From Sandaracinaceae bacterium (GTDB lineage: Bacteria; Myxococcota_A; Polyangia; Polyangiales; JADJQN01), in NCBI GenBank assembly GCA_016712745.1, contig JADJQN010000001.1, positions 1,736,001 through 1,800,000 of the forward strand: a stretch of 64,000 bases of DNA, written 5' to 3'. The first letter of the stretch is position 1. Each line of letters starts with the position of its first letter. Made by a program: the position numbers and the translations under genes. The notes under the pieces are model-generated. The model was not told the DNA's origin and did not search any database. It worked only from the letters and a program-made list of their open reading frames with translations. Shown in pieces: positions 33,036 through 42,276 of this stretch.

Positions 33036-35526
33036 GTGCTAGTAGCGCGTCCGGCAATAGCTGCGACGGCGTTCCGGAAGTAGTGACCCAAAGCTGATGC
33101 GCGGCGCGCGTCGCGGCGATGTGCAGAAGGTGGCGAGCTTCGGTATCGACGGGATATACGGCGTCAGAGACCTCGAGCAAAACCACGTAATCGAACTCCA
33201 AGCCCTTAACCTGGCGAACGTCGGTCACGTCGATGCCGGGCTTGAACGGAAAATCCTGCTCGCCCGAGCGACGCAGATTCGGAACCTCGGCGTTCTGCAA
33301 ACCGCGATAGTAGATGTCGGCCTGCTCCGGATAGCGCGCGATCAAGCACACCGACGCAAGCGGCTCAGCGCGAACGAGCTCACGCAAGATCTCGCCAAGA
33401 AACCCCACGGCATCGCCGCTATGCGAGAAGCGAAAGAGCTCGACCGGCGCCCCGTGGCGCGTGGCATTCCCGGGGTCTTGTAGCAGCGGACCGAGCACGT
33501 GATCGGCAAACTCAATGATCTCGTGTGTGGAGCGATAGCTTACGCGAAGCGGTTCGATGGTTACGCTCGAGAGGCCAAGCTCACTGAGCACGCCCTTCCA
33601 ATCACTAAAGCCATTGTCCATCAGCAAACGCTGCGCCGTATCCCCGGCCAACGTCACGCTCCGCTTTTCCGTCACGGTATCAAGCGCGACGGCTAGCTCG
33701 ACCGGGCTCAGATCCTGTGCTTCATCGATGAGCAGATGCTCGTAGCGCAACGGCTCGCGCTTGCGATCATTTGCGGAACCGCGGCGCAGCGTGCCACGCA
33801 TCAACTGCCACAGACGCAAGAGCAATGTGTCGTCCTCGACGTCGAGGCGCGCCATTTCTTCTTCGCGCTCGTCGCGCCCATCGATGCCGATATTGCGATC
33901 GTCGTGCTCGCGTTCGCCGCCACCATCGTCGCGATCGCTGTCGCGTTCATCACGTTTGCTCGCAGCGCTCTCGGCACGTTCTTCAACATGGTTGGAGAGC
34001 TTCATGCACGCGCGCACGCACCAACCGTGAGCCGATCCGATCTCTTGCTGAGACAGCTCCCCGGGCGCGTACTTTGCAAAGCCCGCTTCCAACAGGCCTC
34101 GGTCGGTGAGCACTTCGGCAAACGCGTGGTAGACGTCGAGAGTCTCGCCGCGCAACTGCGTGTTCAGTTTTTCGATCACGTGTCGCACCGGCAAGGGCGG
34201 AGTTTTCTCGCCTTCGAGCTGACCGGTCGCGTAACGCAGAAGTCGATCCAGGCGTACCGACAGCGGATGCTTTGCGTCCTTCTTCCAGCGCGCAAGAGCG
34301 TCATCTCGCCCTTCGACGTTCTCAAGCGCCGTCGTCAGCGCGCGTTCAATTTTCTCGCCAACGGCGCTCACGTAATCAGCCAGAATCCGTAGCATTACGG
34401 GATGCTTCTTCATGCGCACGACGACCGACGGAGTGTCGTCCGTGTAGCGACGGGGCAATCGCGGCAGATGCGCCATGCGGATCTTTTGAATCCACGCTTG
34501 GTAGGTCGTAACGCCAACACCAGCGACACCGAGCGCCGGCAATACGCGCGAGATGTAACGCGCGAGCGCAGCGTTGAATACGAGCACCAGCATTTTATCG
34601 GGGCGAAAGCGTTGCGGGTCGTTGAAGGCGAGGTAGGCCATGCGATGCAAGCCAATCGTCGTCTTGCCGCTACCTGCACCGCCTTGAATCACCACGAGGC
34701 CGGCCGCGGGGCGCGTGATCAAATCAAACTGTCGCGGATCAATAAGCGCGGCGATCTCAGGAAGATATTTGTCAACGCGTCCATCACCATCGCGCCCAAC
34801 GCCAAGCTTGCCGGGACGATGGTAGTGATCGGGCCTGTCGGCTGCGCCAGCCCCCCCGCGCAAACGCCGTGCGCTATCCGATACGCGCTCCCAACCTTCG
34901 GCGCGATGCACAAAGGTTCCTTGCGGCGCCACGATGCGACGCAAGCGTCCTTCGGAAATCGCTACGCTGCGTCGCGTGATCACCATGCCGTGCACATCGC
35001 GTCCGCCAAACGTCTCTTCGTAGTCGTCGCCTTCATCGTAGCGGTAGTAGACGCGGCTCACCGGGGCGTCGCGCCAATCGACGATGCGAATGCCAGTACG
35101 CGGCTCGAGGTAGGTTCCGCGACCGATCAAGACTTCTCGCTTGCGCTCGCCCTCTTCGAGCACGAGTCGACCAAAGTACGGTGACGCGACATCGACGCTG
35201 CCCGCTTGCACCTCGGCGCGTCGCTGCGCGACCATCTGTAAGCGTTCCATCTCCTGAATGAGCGGCGGCACGTCTTCGAGGCGCGCCTCGGCGATTTGGT
35301 CGCGCAATGCGATGAGGTCTTGGTCGTAGTCGACTCGCCCGAGCACGCCGCCAATCTTTTGGCTGGCCACGTGCTTTAGAATTCGGGCGAGAACCCGCTC
35401 TTCTTCGCCAGAAATCTCCGCGAGTTCGGCGTCATCTGCGGCGATCGCACTCGCGTTATGCGCGTCATCGAGTGCGCTCGGACTCGTTGAAGATACTGGA
35501 TTTTCTGGCGGCGGGACCGGTGCCAT
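33025..35526 (-). CDS. HelD/UvrD-like ATP-dependent helicase
   Basis: 833 residues from the ATG at 35526 (MAPVPPPENP); a TTG 13 codons earlier opens the frame and cannot be excluded. The N-terminal ~250 residues are the coiled-coil and DUF-type region seen in HelD-like superfamily I proteins (YFGRLVLEEGERKREVLIGR, IVDWRDAPVSRVYYRYD). Motor motifs follow: Walker A IQGGAGSGKTTIGLHR, Walker B HLLIDEAQDLSPVEL, and VRQVKGLEFDYVVLLE. An Asp/Glu/Arg insert (KRDERDSDRDDGGGER) sits in the middle. HelD proteins free RNA polymerase from stalled complexes; DNA-helicase activity is the other possibility. Overlaps the fusion enzyme gene by 11 bp. Confidence 0.85.
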   Translation of the reverse strand: MAPVPPPENPVSSTSPSALDDAHNASAIAADDAELAEISGEEERVLARILKHVASQKIGGVLGRVDYDQDLIALRDQIAEARLEDVPPLIQEMERLQMVAQRRAEVQAGSVDVASPYFGRLVLEEGERKREVLIGRGTYLEPRTGIRIVDWRDAPVSRVYYRYDEGDDYEETFGGRDVHGMVITRRSVAISEGRLRRIVAPQGTFVHRAEGWERVSDSARRLRGGAGAADRPDHYHRPGKLGVGRDGDGRVDKYLPEIAALIDPRQFDLITRPAAGLVVIQGGAGSGKTTIGLHRMAYLAFNDPQRFRPDKMLVLVFNAALARYISRVLPALGVAGVGVTTYQAWIQKIRMAHLPRLPRRYTDDTPSVVVRMKKHPVMLRILADYVSAVGEKIERALTTALENVEGRDDALARWKKDAKHPLSVRLDRLLRYATGQLEGEKTPPLPVRHVIEKLNTQLRGETLDVYHAFAEVLTDRGLLEAGFAKYAPGELSQQEIGSAHGWCVRACMKLSNHVEERAESAASKRDERDSDRDDGGGEREHDDRNIGIDGRDEREEEMARLDVEDDTLLLRLWQLMRGTLRRGSANDRKREPLRYEHLLIDEAQDLSPVELAVALDTVTEKRSVTLAGDTAQRLLMDNGFSDWKGVLSELGLSSVTIEPLRVSYRSTHEIIEFADHVLGPLLQDPGNATRHGAPVELFRFSHSGDAVGFLGEILRELVRAEPLASVCLIARYPEQADIYYRGLQNAEVPNLRRSGEQDFPFKPGIDVTDVRQVKGLEFDYVVLLEVSDAVYPVDTEARHLLHIAATRAAHQLWVTTSGTPSQLLPDALLARGF

Positions 35527-35623
35527 AGGGGGCGTAGGGAGTAGCACTTTTCCAGAAGGCGACAAGAGCCCGCAATCATGCGGGAACTCCTCAGATTATG
35601 CGCGCCCATGCTAGGCTGAGCAC

Positions 35624-37363
35624 ATGCATAAGCTTCTTACGTCCGTCCTCTTCGTCGGCCTCTTTGTCGGTTGCGCATCGGGGGATCCGCTCCCCTCCGA
35701 CGCAGGACGACGCGACGGAGGTGGCGACGCGGGTCCAATGAGCACGATCCACTGCGGCGAGAAGCAAGGCCCCTGCTGTCAGCCCGGTCGTATCTGCGAG
35801 AGCGGATTGCATTGCGGCAATGGCGACCGCTGCTGTGCAACTCCTGGCGGCGCCCCGTGCGCGGGTCCCCAGGATTGCTGCGTTGGTTTGCAGTGCGTGA
35901 ACCAAGCGTGCGTTGCACCGACTCACGGCGGATGCACCCTGCCGATCGAATGTGGCGCAGGCCAAACCTGTTCGGGCGGCGTATGCATTCCCGCACCGAC
36001 CACAGATGGTTGCGGCGCGTCGGGCCAGACCTGCTGCCCTGGCTTCGTTTGTGACTCAGGACTCGCGTGCGACGACGGAATGTGCGGCGCGTGCGGCGAT
36101 GACGGCCAGCCCTGCTGCCAAGGCGACAACCCGTGCATCAGTGGTTCGCTCGCGTGCAACACCTCGACCCTAACGTGCGGCACCTTGCGTCCCTGTGGCA
36201 ACGAGGGCACCCCTTGCTGCTTGGACAACTCATGCGCGGGCGCCCTCAAATGCGTTGGCGGAAGCTGCATCGTGGACACCACGTGCGGCGGCCTCGATGA
36301 AGCGTGCTGCACACGCAACACCTGCGACAGCAATCTCATCTGCGACGCGACAATGGCCAAGTGCGTGACGCCCCCGGATGATTGCGGTCAGAGCGGCCAG
36401 ATGTGCTGCACCACCTCGCCCAGCGGCGAATGTGTGGGCGAGCTGAACTGCGAAAGCGGCAGTTGTTCAGATTGCCAAGGACCGAGCGGGATTTGTCTCT
36501 TCTCGAGTCAGTGCTGCAACGGCGCGACCTGTCGCTTCGCGAGCTTCAGTCTTCACTGCTGCGTCGGCTCGGGTGCAACTTGCACCAACGCAGCCGATTG
36601 CTGCGGTTTGATGGCGTGCGTCGGCGGCATGTGCCAAGGCGAAATGAACGGCGGCTTGTGCATTGACAGCTCGAGCTGCGCAGAAGGCTTTCATTGCGAG
36701 ATTCCGTTCTGCCGTCCTGATGCTGCAACTGCGTGCAGCGAGCCGAGCGAATCTTGCAACGACACGACCAATCGCTGCTGCACTGGTCTCCTCTGCCAGA
36801 CGGGTGGAACCAACGGTGGCTTCCCGGCGCCCGGCGCGGATGGCGGCGTTGGAGTCGACGCCGGCGTTGGTGTCGACGGCGGTGTGAGCACTGACGGCGG
36901 CGTTCCGACATCGGGCGAACGCGCCTGCTGCGCTTACGCATCGACAGGCTGCGCTCAATCAGAGGATTGCTGCGGTCGCATGACTTGCGCCGAGGGCGTC
37001 TGTCAGTGCGGCGTGGAAAACGACTTGTGCAACACGGCCGACGGCTCGGATTGCTGCGAGGGCTTCACCTGCATTGGCGGCGCCTGCACAAGCGACGTTG
37101 GCTGCGCATTGCCCGAAGAAGAATGCACCAGTAGCGGCGATTGCTGCGGCACCATTGCCTGCGGCAAAGAGACGCGCGCCGCCACAACGCGCCAGTGTTG
37201 CGAATCGCAAAATGAACTCTGCTTCAACGACGATCAATGCTGCGGCCCGATGGTTTGCGGCACGAACCACAGGTGTGTGGGACGCGTTGTCGGCGAAACG
37301 TGCGCGAACTCGTCAGACTGCGTGGGCTCCGCGATTTGCGACGAAGGCGGCCACTGCGTCTGA
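35624..37363 (+). CDS. Very cysteine-rich lipoprotein
   Basis: 579 residues with roughly one cysteine in eight. The signal is MHKLLTSVLFVGLFVGCA (lipobox FVGC). The body is a long series of short modules with CC pairs, such as GPCCQPGRICESGLHCG, CGAGQTCSGGVC, QTCCPGFVCDSGLACD, EACCTRNTCDSNLIC, RACCAYASTGC and EDCCGRMTCAEGVCQC. A central VGVDAGVGVDGG linker lies at about 405-425. The module resembles dickkopf/colipase-like knots found in myxobacterial surface proteins. A shield or adhesin role is guessed. Confidence 0.7.
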   Translation: MHKLLTSVLFVGLFVGCASGDPLPSDAGRRDGGGDAGPMSTIHCGEKQGPCCQPGRICESGLHCGNGDRCCATPGGAPCAGPQDCCVGLQCVNQACVAPTHGGCTLPIECGAGQTCSGGVCIPAPTTDGCGASGQTCCPGFVCDSGLACDDGMCGACGDDGQPCCQGDNPCISGSLACNTSTLTCGTLRPCGNEGTPCCLDNSCAGALKCVGGSCIVDTTCGGLDEACCTRNTCDSNLICDATMAKCVTPPDDCGQSGQMCCTTSPSGECVGELNCESGSCSDCQGPSGICLFSSQCCNGATCRFASFSLHCCVGSGATCTNAADCCGLMACVGGMCQGEMNGGLCIDSSSCAEGFHCEIPFCRPDAATACSEPSESCNDTTNRCCTGLLCQTGGTNGGFPAPGADGGVGVDAGVGVDGGVSTDGGVPTSGERACCAYASTGCAQSEDCCGRMTCAEGVCQCGVENDLCNTADGSDCCEGFTCIGGACTSDVGCALPEEECTSSGDCCGTIACGKETRAATTRQCCESQNELCFNDDQCCGPMVCGTNHRCVGRVVGETCANSSDCVGSAICDEGGHCV

Positions 37364-37373
37364 CGCACTGTGA

Positions 37374-37407
37374 TTTGCCTTGACCGACTTGCGCAGGTCG
37401 GGGCAAA
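37374..37407. terminator. Hairpin between two convergent genes
   Basis: TTTGCCTTGACC (37374-37385) pairs with GGTCGGGGCAAA (37396-37407), giving a 12-bp stem with two G-U pairs and a 10-nt loop. There is no following T-run. It lies between the stop of the cysteine-rich lipoprotein and the stop of the P450 gene, so a bidirectional terminator or mRNA-end stabiliser is likely. Confidence 0.5.
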
Positions 37408-37428
37408 GCGCGGCGCGCTCTAGCTCTC

Positions 37429-38844
37429 CTACTCGATAATCACGGGCATGCCGTTGGACGGTACGAAGGTGACGCCGCGTCGCACGGTGCGCGTTTCCTC
37501 GCCTGGCACCTTACGGAAGCGAATGGCGCCAAGCACGGTCGCCATCACAACCTTCATTTCCATCGTGGCGAACGCAAGTCCGATGCACCGGCGCGCGCCG
37601 CCTCCGAAGGGGAGATAGGCGTAGGGATTGATGCGCGTGTCCATGAAGCGCTGCGGGTCAAACTCGTCCGGGTTTGGCCAGTAGGCAGGATTGCGATGCG
37701 TCAGGTAGATGCACGGCGTTGCAATCGCGCCTTCCGGCAAATCGTGGCCGCCAATCGTCATCGGACGTGCGAGGTGACGCCCCACCACCGGAACGACCGG
37801 GCTCAAGCGCATGGTCTCTTTGCACACCGCATCAAGCAGCTTGAGGCCGGCGATGTGCCCTGCTTGCAGGGGAGCACCACCAGTGACCTGCTCGATCTCG
37901 GCGCGCAGTTCTTCTTGGATGTCGGGACGCTGCGAAAGCCAGTGAAACATCCACGAGAGCGTCGTCGCTGTTGTCTCGTGACCGGCGATGAGCATTGTGA
38001 TCATCTCATCGTGGAGCTCGCGATCGGAAAGTGCGCGTCCCGTCTCGTCGCGCGCATCGATGAGCATCGACAAAATATCTTCACGCCCTTCTCGATTGCG
38101 CACACGCGCCGCGGCGATCAATGCGAAGAGCTCCGCGTCCACTTTACGCTTCAGGATGGCGACGCGGCCCCATGGCGAAAGGCGGCCGAGATCGTGCTGG
38201 AACATCGGCATGAGCAGGAGCGGATTGGATCCGATGTTAAGGAGGCTCTTCAGCGTGTCGCGCAGCTTGCCGACGCCCTCCGACTCGTCGACTCCGAAGA
38301 TCGTGTGCACGATCACGTCGAGAGTGATGGCCTGCGCTTCGGGATGAACGCGCATTGGCTCGCCCCGCTTCCAGGTCTTGATCGCAGCCTGCGTAAGATC
38401 GCGCATCACGCGCACATAGGCTTGCATGCGTTCGCCATGAAAGGACGGCATCAGTAGACGGCGCTCGCGCAAGTGCTCAGCACCGTCGAGCAAGAGAAGC
38501 GAGTGCTTTCCAAGCACAGGCTCCAGAATGATGTTGGCCTGACCCGCTCGCAAATCTTCGACGTCGCTCGTAAAGATTTCCTTGATGGCATTGGGATCCG
38601 AAAACATCACGAACAGGGGGGACTGCGGAAACTGCACGGTAAACACCGAGCCAAAGCGCTCCTGACAGGCGCGCAAAAACGCGATGGGGTTGGCGACCCA
38701 CTCTGTGAGCTGCAGCGCGTGCGGTAGAGCTGGCCCCCGCGGCACATCCGTGCGCCGCTTGCGCATGCGCGCGAAGGACTCTTCAGTCTGCTCGGAAAGA
38801 ATGCCGCTGAGAACTCGTGAGACGACCGGATTCGTAGTCAGCAT
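37429..38844 (-). CDS. Cytochrome P450
   Basis: 471 residues from the ATG at 38844 (MLTTNPVVSRVLSGIL); the frame extends upstream without sense. All P450 signatures are present: I-helix AGHETTATTLSWM, K-helix KETMRLSP (ExxR), and the haem loop YLPFGGGARRCIGLAF with the cysteine ligand. The length and the form of the heme loop resemble CYP102/CYP110-like soluble bacterial families; the substrate and redox partners are not in the window. It begins 10 bp after the argA stop, so it is likely in the argE-argA transcript, without an obvious link to arginine. Confidence 0.93.
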   Translation of the reverse strand: MLTTNPVVSRVLSGILSEQTEESFARMRKRRTDVPRGPALPHALQLTEWVANPIAFLRACQERFGSVFTVQFPQSPLFVMFSDPNAIKEIFTSDVEDLRAGQANIILEPVLGKHSLLLLDGAEHLRERRLLMPSFHGERMQAYVRVMRDLTQAAIKTWKRGEPMRVHPEAQAITLDVIVHTIFGVDESEGVGKLRDTLKSLLNIGSNPLLLMPMFQHDLGRLSPWGRVAILKRKVDAELFALIAAARVRNREGREDILSMLIDARDETGRALSDRELHDEMITMLIAGHETTATTLSWMFHWLSQRPDIQEELRAEIEQVTGGAPLQAGHIAGLKLLDAVCKETMRLSPVVPVVGRHLARPMTIGGHDLPEGAIATPCIYLTHRNPAYWPNPDEFDPQRFMDTRINPYAYLPFGGGARRCIGLAFATMEMKVVMATVLGAIRFRKVPGEETRTVRRGVTFVPSNGMPVIIE

Positions 38845-38854
38845 GAAGCCTCGT

Positions 38855-40180
38855 TCAGAGATCTTTGATGAAGACCTTGGAGTTGCGTTGGCGATTGTAG
38901 AGCTGCTGACGCGGCACGGGAAGGTCACTGACCTCCGCTTTTTCGAAGCCGCGCTCGAGAAACCAGTGCGCCGCATGGGTCGTCAGCACAAAGAGGCGCT
39001 TTAAGCCCATCTCGAGCGCATGGCCTTCCATGTACTCGAGGAAGGCGTCCCCACGACCCGTGCGACGGTAGTCAGGATGCACCGCCACGCAGGCGAGCTC
39101 CGCGATCTTCTCGTCCATCATTGGGTACAACGCGGCGGTCGCAATGATCATTCCGTCGCGCTCTACGACGGTGAACTTGTCAATCTCGGTTTCGAGAAGC
39201 TTGCGCGGACGGCGCACGAGTACGCCTTCCACTTCGAGTGGTCGAATCAAATTGAGAATGCCGCCGACGTCGGCAAGTCGCGCAGGACGCGTGCCTTCAT
39301 AGGTTTCAGCGGTCACCATCGTGCCATTGCCATCACGCGTGAAGAGCTCAAGCAAGAGCGCGCCTTCCGTCTCGCGGCCCACAAGATGCGCGCGGCGAAC
39401 GCCCTGTGCACACGCTTGCGCTGCTGCTCGCAGTTGCGTCTTCACATCTGTGGGCAGCTTGCGCTGCTTTTTTACGAGTGTTTCGGCGGCCTGTGGCGTG
39501 ATTTGGTGGACAAGACGCTTTCGCGAATCGATGAGGCCTCGGCCTTCGACGAGGAAAACGAGCTTGTCAGCACCGAGTGCGACTGCGACGGAACGGGCCA
39601 CTTCATCCGGTGCCAAGTGGAAGACGTCCCCCGTGATCGAATAGCCGAGTGGAGATACGAGGACGACCGCGCCCGAGTCCAAACGTCCGCGAATGCCCTC
39701 GGCGTCGATGCGTCGCACCTCGCCGTTGTTCTGGTAGTCAACGCCATCGCGCACGCCAAAGGGACGCGCGGTCACGAAGTTGCCCGAAGCAACGCGCAAA
39801 CGTGCGCCCTCCATCGGCGAGTTGGGCGCACCCATCGAGAGCAACGCTTCAATCTCGACGCGCAAGCTTCCGACGGCCTCCTTAACACTTAGCAAAGCAT
39901 CCGGGTCGATCACCGGATGCCCAGCGACGGTTTTGATCTCGGCGTCACGTTGACGAAGCTGCTCAGCAATCTGCGGACGTGCGCCATGCACGAGCACGAG
40001 ACGAATCCCAAGGCTGTGCAAAAGAGCGATGTCGTGAAGCAGGCGCGGGAACTGCTCGCCTGTAACGGCCTCGCCGCCGAACGCGATGACAAATGTGCGG
40101 CCGCGATGCGCATGGATGTACGGCGCGGCATGACGGAACCAGTTAACGAAAAGTGTCGGATCGGTGCGAGTGGTTTGCAT
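38855..40180 (-). CDS. argA: N-acetylglutamate synthase (amino-acid N-acetyltransferase)
   Basis: 441 residues from the ATG at 40180 (MQTTRTDPTLFVNWF). The N-terminal two thirds are an amino-acid-kinase domain (VIAFGGEAVTGEQFP, RLVLVHGARPQI, VLVSPLGYSITGD) that in this family binds arginine for feedback control. The C-terminal third is a GNAT acetyltransferase (ELACVAVHPDYRRTGRGDAFLEYM). This is the ArgA layout: first step of arginine biosynthesis, acetyl-CoA + glutamate to N-acetylglutamate. It starts 5 bp after the argE stop, so the pair is an operon. Confidence 0.9.
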   Translation of the reverse strand: MQTTRTDPTLFVNWFRHAAPYIHAHRGRTFVIAFGGEAVTGEQFPRLLHDIALLHSLGIRLVLVHGARPQIAEQLRQRDAEIKTVAGHPVIDPDALLSVKEAVGSLRVEIEALLSMGAPNSPMEGARLRVASGNFVTARPFGVRDGVDYQNNGEVRRIDAEGIRGRLDSGAVVLVSPLGYSITGDVFHLAPDEVARSVAVALGADKLVFLVEGRGLIDSRKRLVHQITPQAAETLVKKQRKLPTDVKTQLRAAAQACAQGVRRAHLVGRETEGALLLELFTRDGNGTMVTAETYEGTRPARLADVGGILNLIRPLEVEGVLVRRPRKLLETEIDKFTVVERDGMIIATAALYPMMDEKIAELACVAVHPDYRRTGRGDAFLEYMEGHALEMGLKRLFVLTTHAAHWFLERGFEKAEVSDLPVPRQQLYNRQRNSKVFIKDL

Positions 40181-40185
40181 GGAGC

Positions 40186-41337
40186 TCACGGCGCGCAAAA
40201 GCGATGAACGAGAGAGCGGATCACACGCACGGCAGGCGCCAGTGCGTCAAGTCGGATGTACTCATTTGGCTGGTGAGCTTGCGCAATATCACCGGGCCCA
40301 AGCACGATGGTCTGCATGCCAAGCTCCGTCATATACGGAGCTTCGGTTCCGAACATGGCGGAGGTTGGCTCAGCGCCGGTGAGCTCCGCGGCTGCACGAA
40401 CTATCTCGGCGCTTTCGGGCGTTTCAAAGGCCGGGGTTCCGCCGTGCTCGGCCTTCCATTCAACCTTAAGTCCGAGCCCGTCCACCGCTTGCGTGACACG
40501 CGCGCGAATCTCTTTTCGGTGCGCCTGAACATCCATGCCGGGCAAGGGGCGTAGATCGAAACGCAACTCGCACTCGGCGCAGATCCGGTTCGGACTATCG
40601 CCTCCGTGAATCGCGCCGAGGTTCATGGTGGGGGTCGGTACGACGAAGTTCTCGTTGCGATGAAGGCGCACGAGCTCGTCGCGATAGGAAAGCAGTACAG
40701 CGATAACACGGTGCATACCCTCCAACGCATTGCGACCGAGCGATGGATCACTCGAGTGGCCGCTCTGCCCGATGAGCTTCACTGCTTCCATGATCGCGCC
40801 TTTGTGCATGCGTACCGGGATCAAACTCGTGGGCTCGCCGATGACCGCGTGGCGCGCACGCGGAACTCCAGCTTTGACAAGGGCGCGCGCGCCAGCCATG
40901 GAGCTCTCCTCGTCGGCGGTCGCCACGATGATCACGGGCGCCTTCAACTTCTTCACGTCAATATCGCTCAACGCTTGGAGCGCGACTGCGAAGAATGACT
41001 TCATGTCCGCCGTACCCAAGCCGACGATACGATCGGACGTTAGCGTCGCCTTGAACGGATCTTGCTGCCAGCCCGCTTCATCGAAGGGTACCGTATCGGC
41101 GTGCCCCGAAAGAACTAGCCCACCCTCGCCTTCGCCGAGCGTCGCGATAAGATTGAGTTTGTCCTTGGCGCCGGGCATGGGCATGCGCGTCAAGCGCATT
41201 GAGAGCGCATCCGCCCATTCTGCAACTTGCTCGATGACGCCGGCGTTCCCCTGATCGAAGCGCGCATCGACGCTCGACACCGACGGCAAAGCGACCAGCT
41301 TCGTGATCATTTCGCTGATTTCGGGGAGGCGCGGCAT
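40186..41337 (-). CDS. argE: Acetylornithine deacetylase
   Basis: 383 residues from the ATG at 41337 (MPRLPEISEMITKLVAL). M20-family zinc peptidase motifs are present: LSGHADTVPFD, GTADMKSFFA, ATADEESSMAGA (catalytic Glu and zinc ligand), and VRMHKGAIMEAVKL. The best fit is ArgE, which makes ornithine from N-acetylornithine; the close neighbour argA supports this over succinyl-diaminopimelate desuccinylase. A cyclic arginine route would not need ArgE, so this cell seems to use the linear one. Confidence 0.85.
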   Translation of the reverse strand: MPRLPEISEMITKLVALPSVSSVDARFDQGNAGVIEQVAEWADALSMRLTRMPMPGAKDKLNLIATLGEGEGGLVLSGHADTVPFDEAGWQQDPFKATLTSDRIVGLGTADMKSFFAVALQALSDIDVKKLKAPVIIVATADEESSMAGARALVKAGVPRARHAVIGEPTSLIPVRMHKGAIMEAVKLIGQSGHSSDPSLGRNALEGMHRVIAVLLSYRDELVRLHRNENFVVPTPTMNLGAIHGGDSPNRICAECELRFDLRPLPGMDVQAHRKEIRARVTQAVDGLGLKVEWKAEHGGTPAFETPESAEIVRAAAELTGAEPTSAMFGTEAPYMTELGMQTIVLGPGDIAQAHQPNEYIRLDALAPAVRVIRSLVHRFCAP

Positions 41338-41364
41338 GGGCGGATAGTGACATAGTAGAGGCCG

Positions 41365-42276
41365 ATGCGAATCACGCTCGTACGCCACGCCGAAACCCTC
41401 GCCAATGCCGCACACATTTGGCAGGGGCAGACGGACGCCGCGCTTTCGCCGCTCGGCGAGACGCAGCGCGAGCATCTCACCGCGCGAATGCGGGGTCAGC
41501 GTTTCGATGTAGTGCTCTGTTCGGATCTCGGTCGCACGCGTCGAACCGCGGAAGCGCTAGGCGTCGTTGCCGAGCCGCTCGCTGCCTGGCGCGAAGCGAA
41601 CGTCGGTTCGTGGGAAGGCCGAACCCAAGCTGAGATCGCGCGCCTCTTCCCGGAAGAAGTAAAGTTGCTTCTCGACGGCGAGGACTTCCGCATCGGCCAA
41701 ACCGGCGAGTCGTTCGGAGAGTTCCAGAACCGCGTCGCCGAAGCGTTCAACGGCGTCGTGCAGACGCTACGGCCGACTAACGGACATGCGGTCGTCGTTA
41801 CCCACGGTGGTGTGATCTCGACCTTGCTCCTGCACCTCATGGGAAAAAAGAAGCGGCTCGGCACGCGCACGATGGCCATGCTGCGAAACACGTCGCTCAC
41901 GACGGTTGCCTTCGACGATCACCAGAAACCGCACATCGCCGTTTTCAACGATGCGACGCACCTCGGCACAACCGCCGGTTCCTCGCCGTTCGCGCGTGTG
42001 GCGATGCTTCACGCAAACGACGATGCCCAAGCGCTCGAGCATCTCGACTCGGCACAGCTATTCACCACGTTCGGAGCTGCGCGCCACACCATCGCAGCTC
42101 ATCCGGCGTCTATCTCATCGCTCGCCAGCAGGCTGCTGCGCTGCCAAGACGAGCATGCAGCCTTTGCGCCGCCCAATCACGGTGCAGCTTCTCATTTCGA
42201 AATTGTCGAAGGCGCGGTTTCGCTCCTCGATCACGGCGTCGTGCCACGCGACAGCGCCAACCACGCCAGTACGTAA
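41365..42276 (+). CDS. Histidine phosphatase family protein with C-terminal extension
   Basis: 303 residues. The phosphohistidine motif RHAE is at the start (MRITLVRHAETLANAA) and the second catalytic His is in VVTHGGVISTLL. The first ~205 residues are a normal phosphoglycerate-mutase-like phosphatase. The extra ~95 residues (from about SSPFARVAMLHA) have no recognised domain. The last 46 bp overlap the convergent presenilin-like gene. Substrate unknown. Confidence 0.82.
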   Translation: MRITLVRHAETLANAAHIWQGQTDAALSPLGETQREHLTARMRGQRFDVVLCSDLGRTRRTAEALGVVAEPLAAWREANVGSWEGRTQAEIARLFPEEVKLLLDGEDFRIGQTGESFGEFQNRVAEAFNGVVQTLRPTNGHAVVVTHGGVISTLLLHLMGKKKRLGTRTMAMLRNTSLTTVAFDDHQKPHIAVFNDATHLGTTAGSSPFARVAMLHANDDAQALEHLDSAQLFTTFGAARHTIAAHPASISSLASRLLRCQDEHAAFAPPNHGAASHFEIVEGAVSLLDHGVVPRDSANHAST

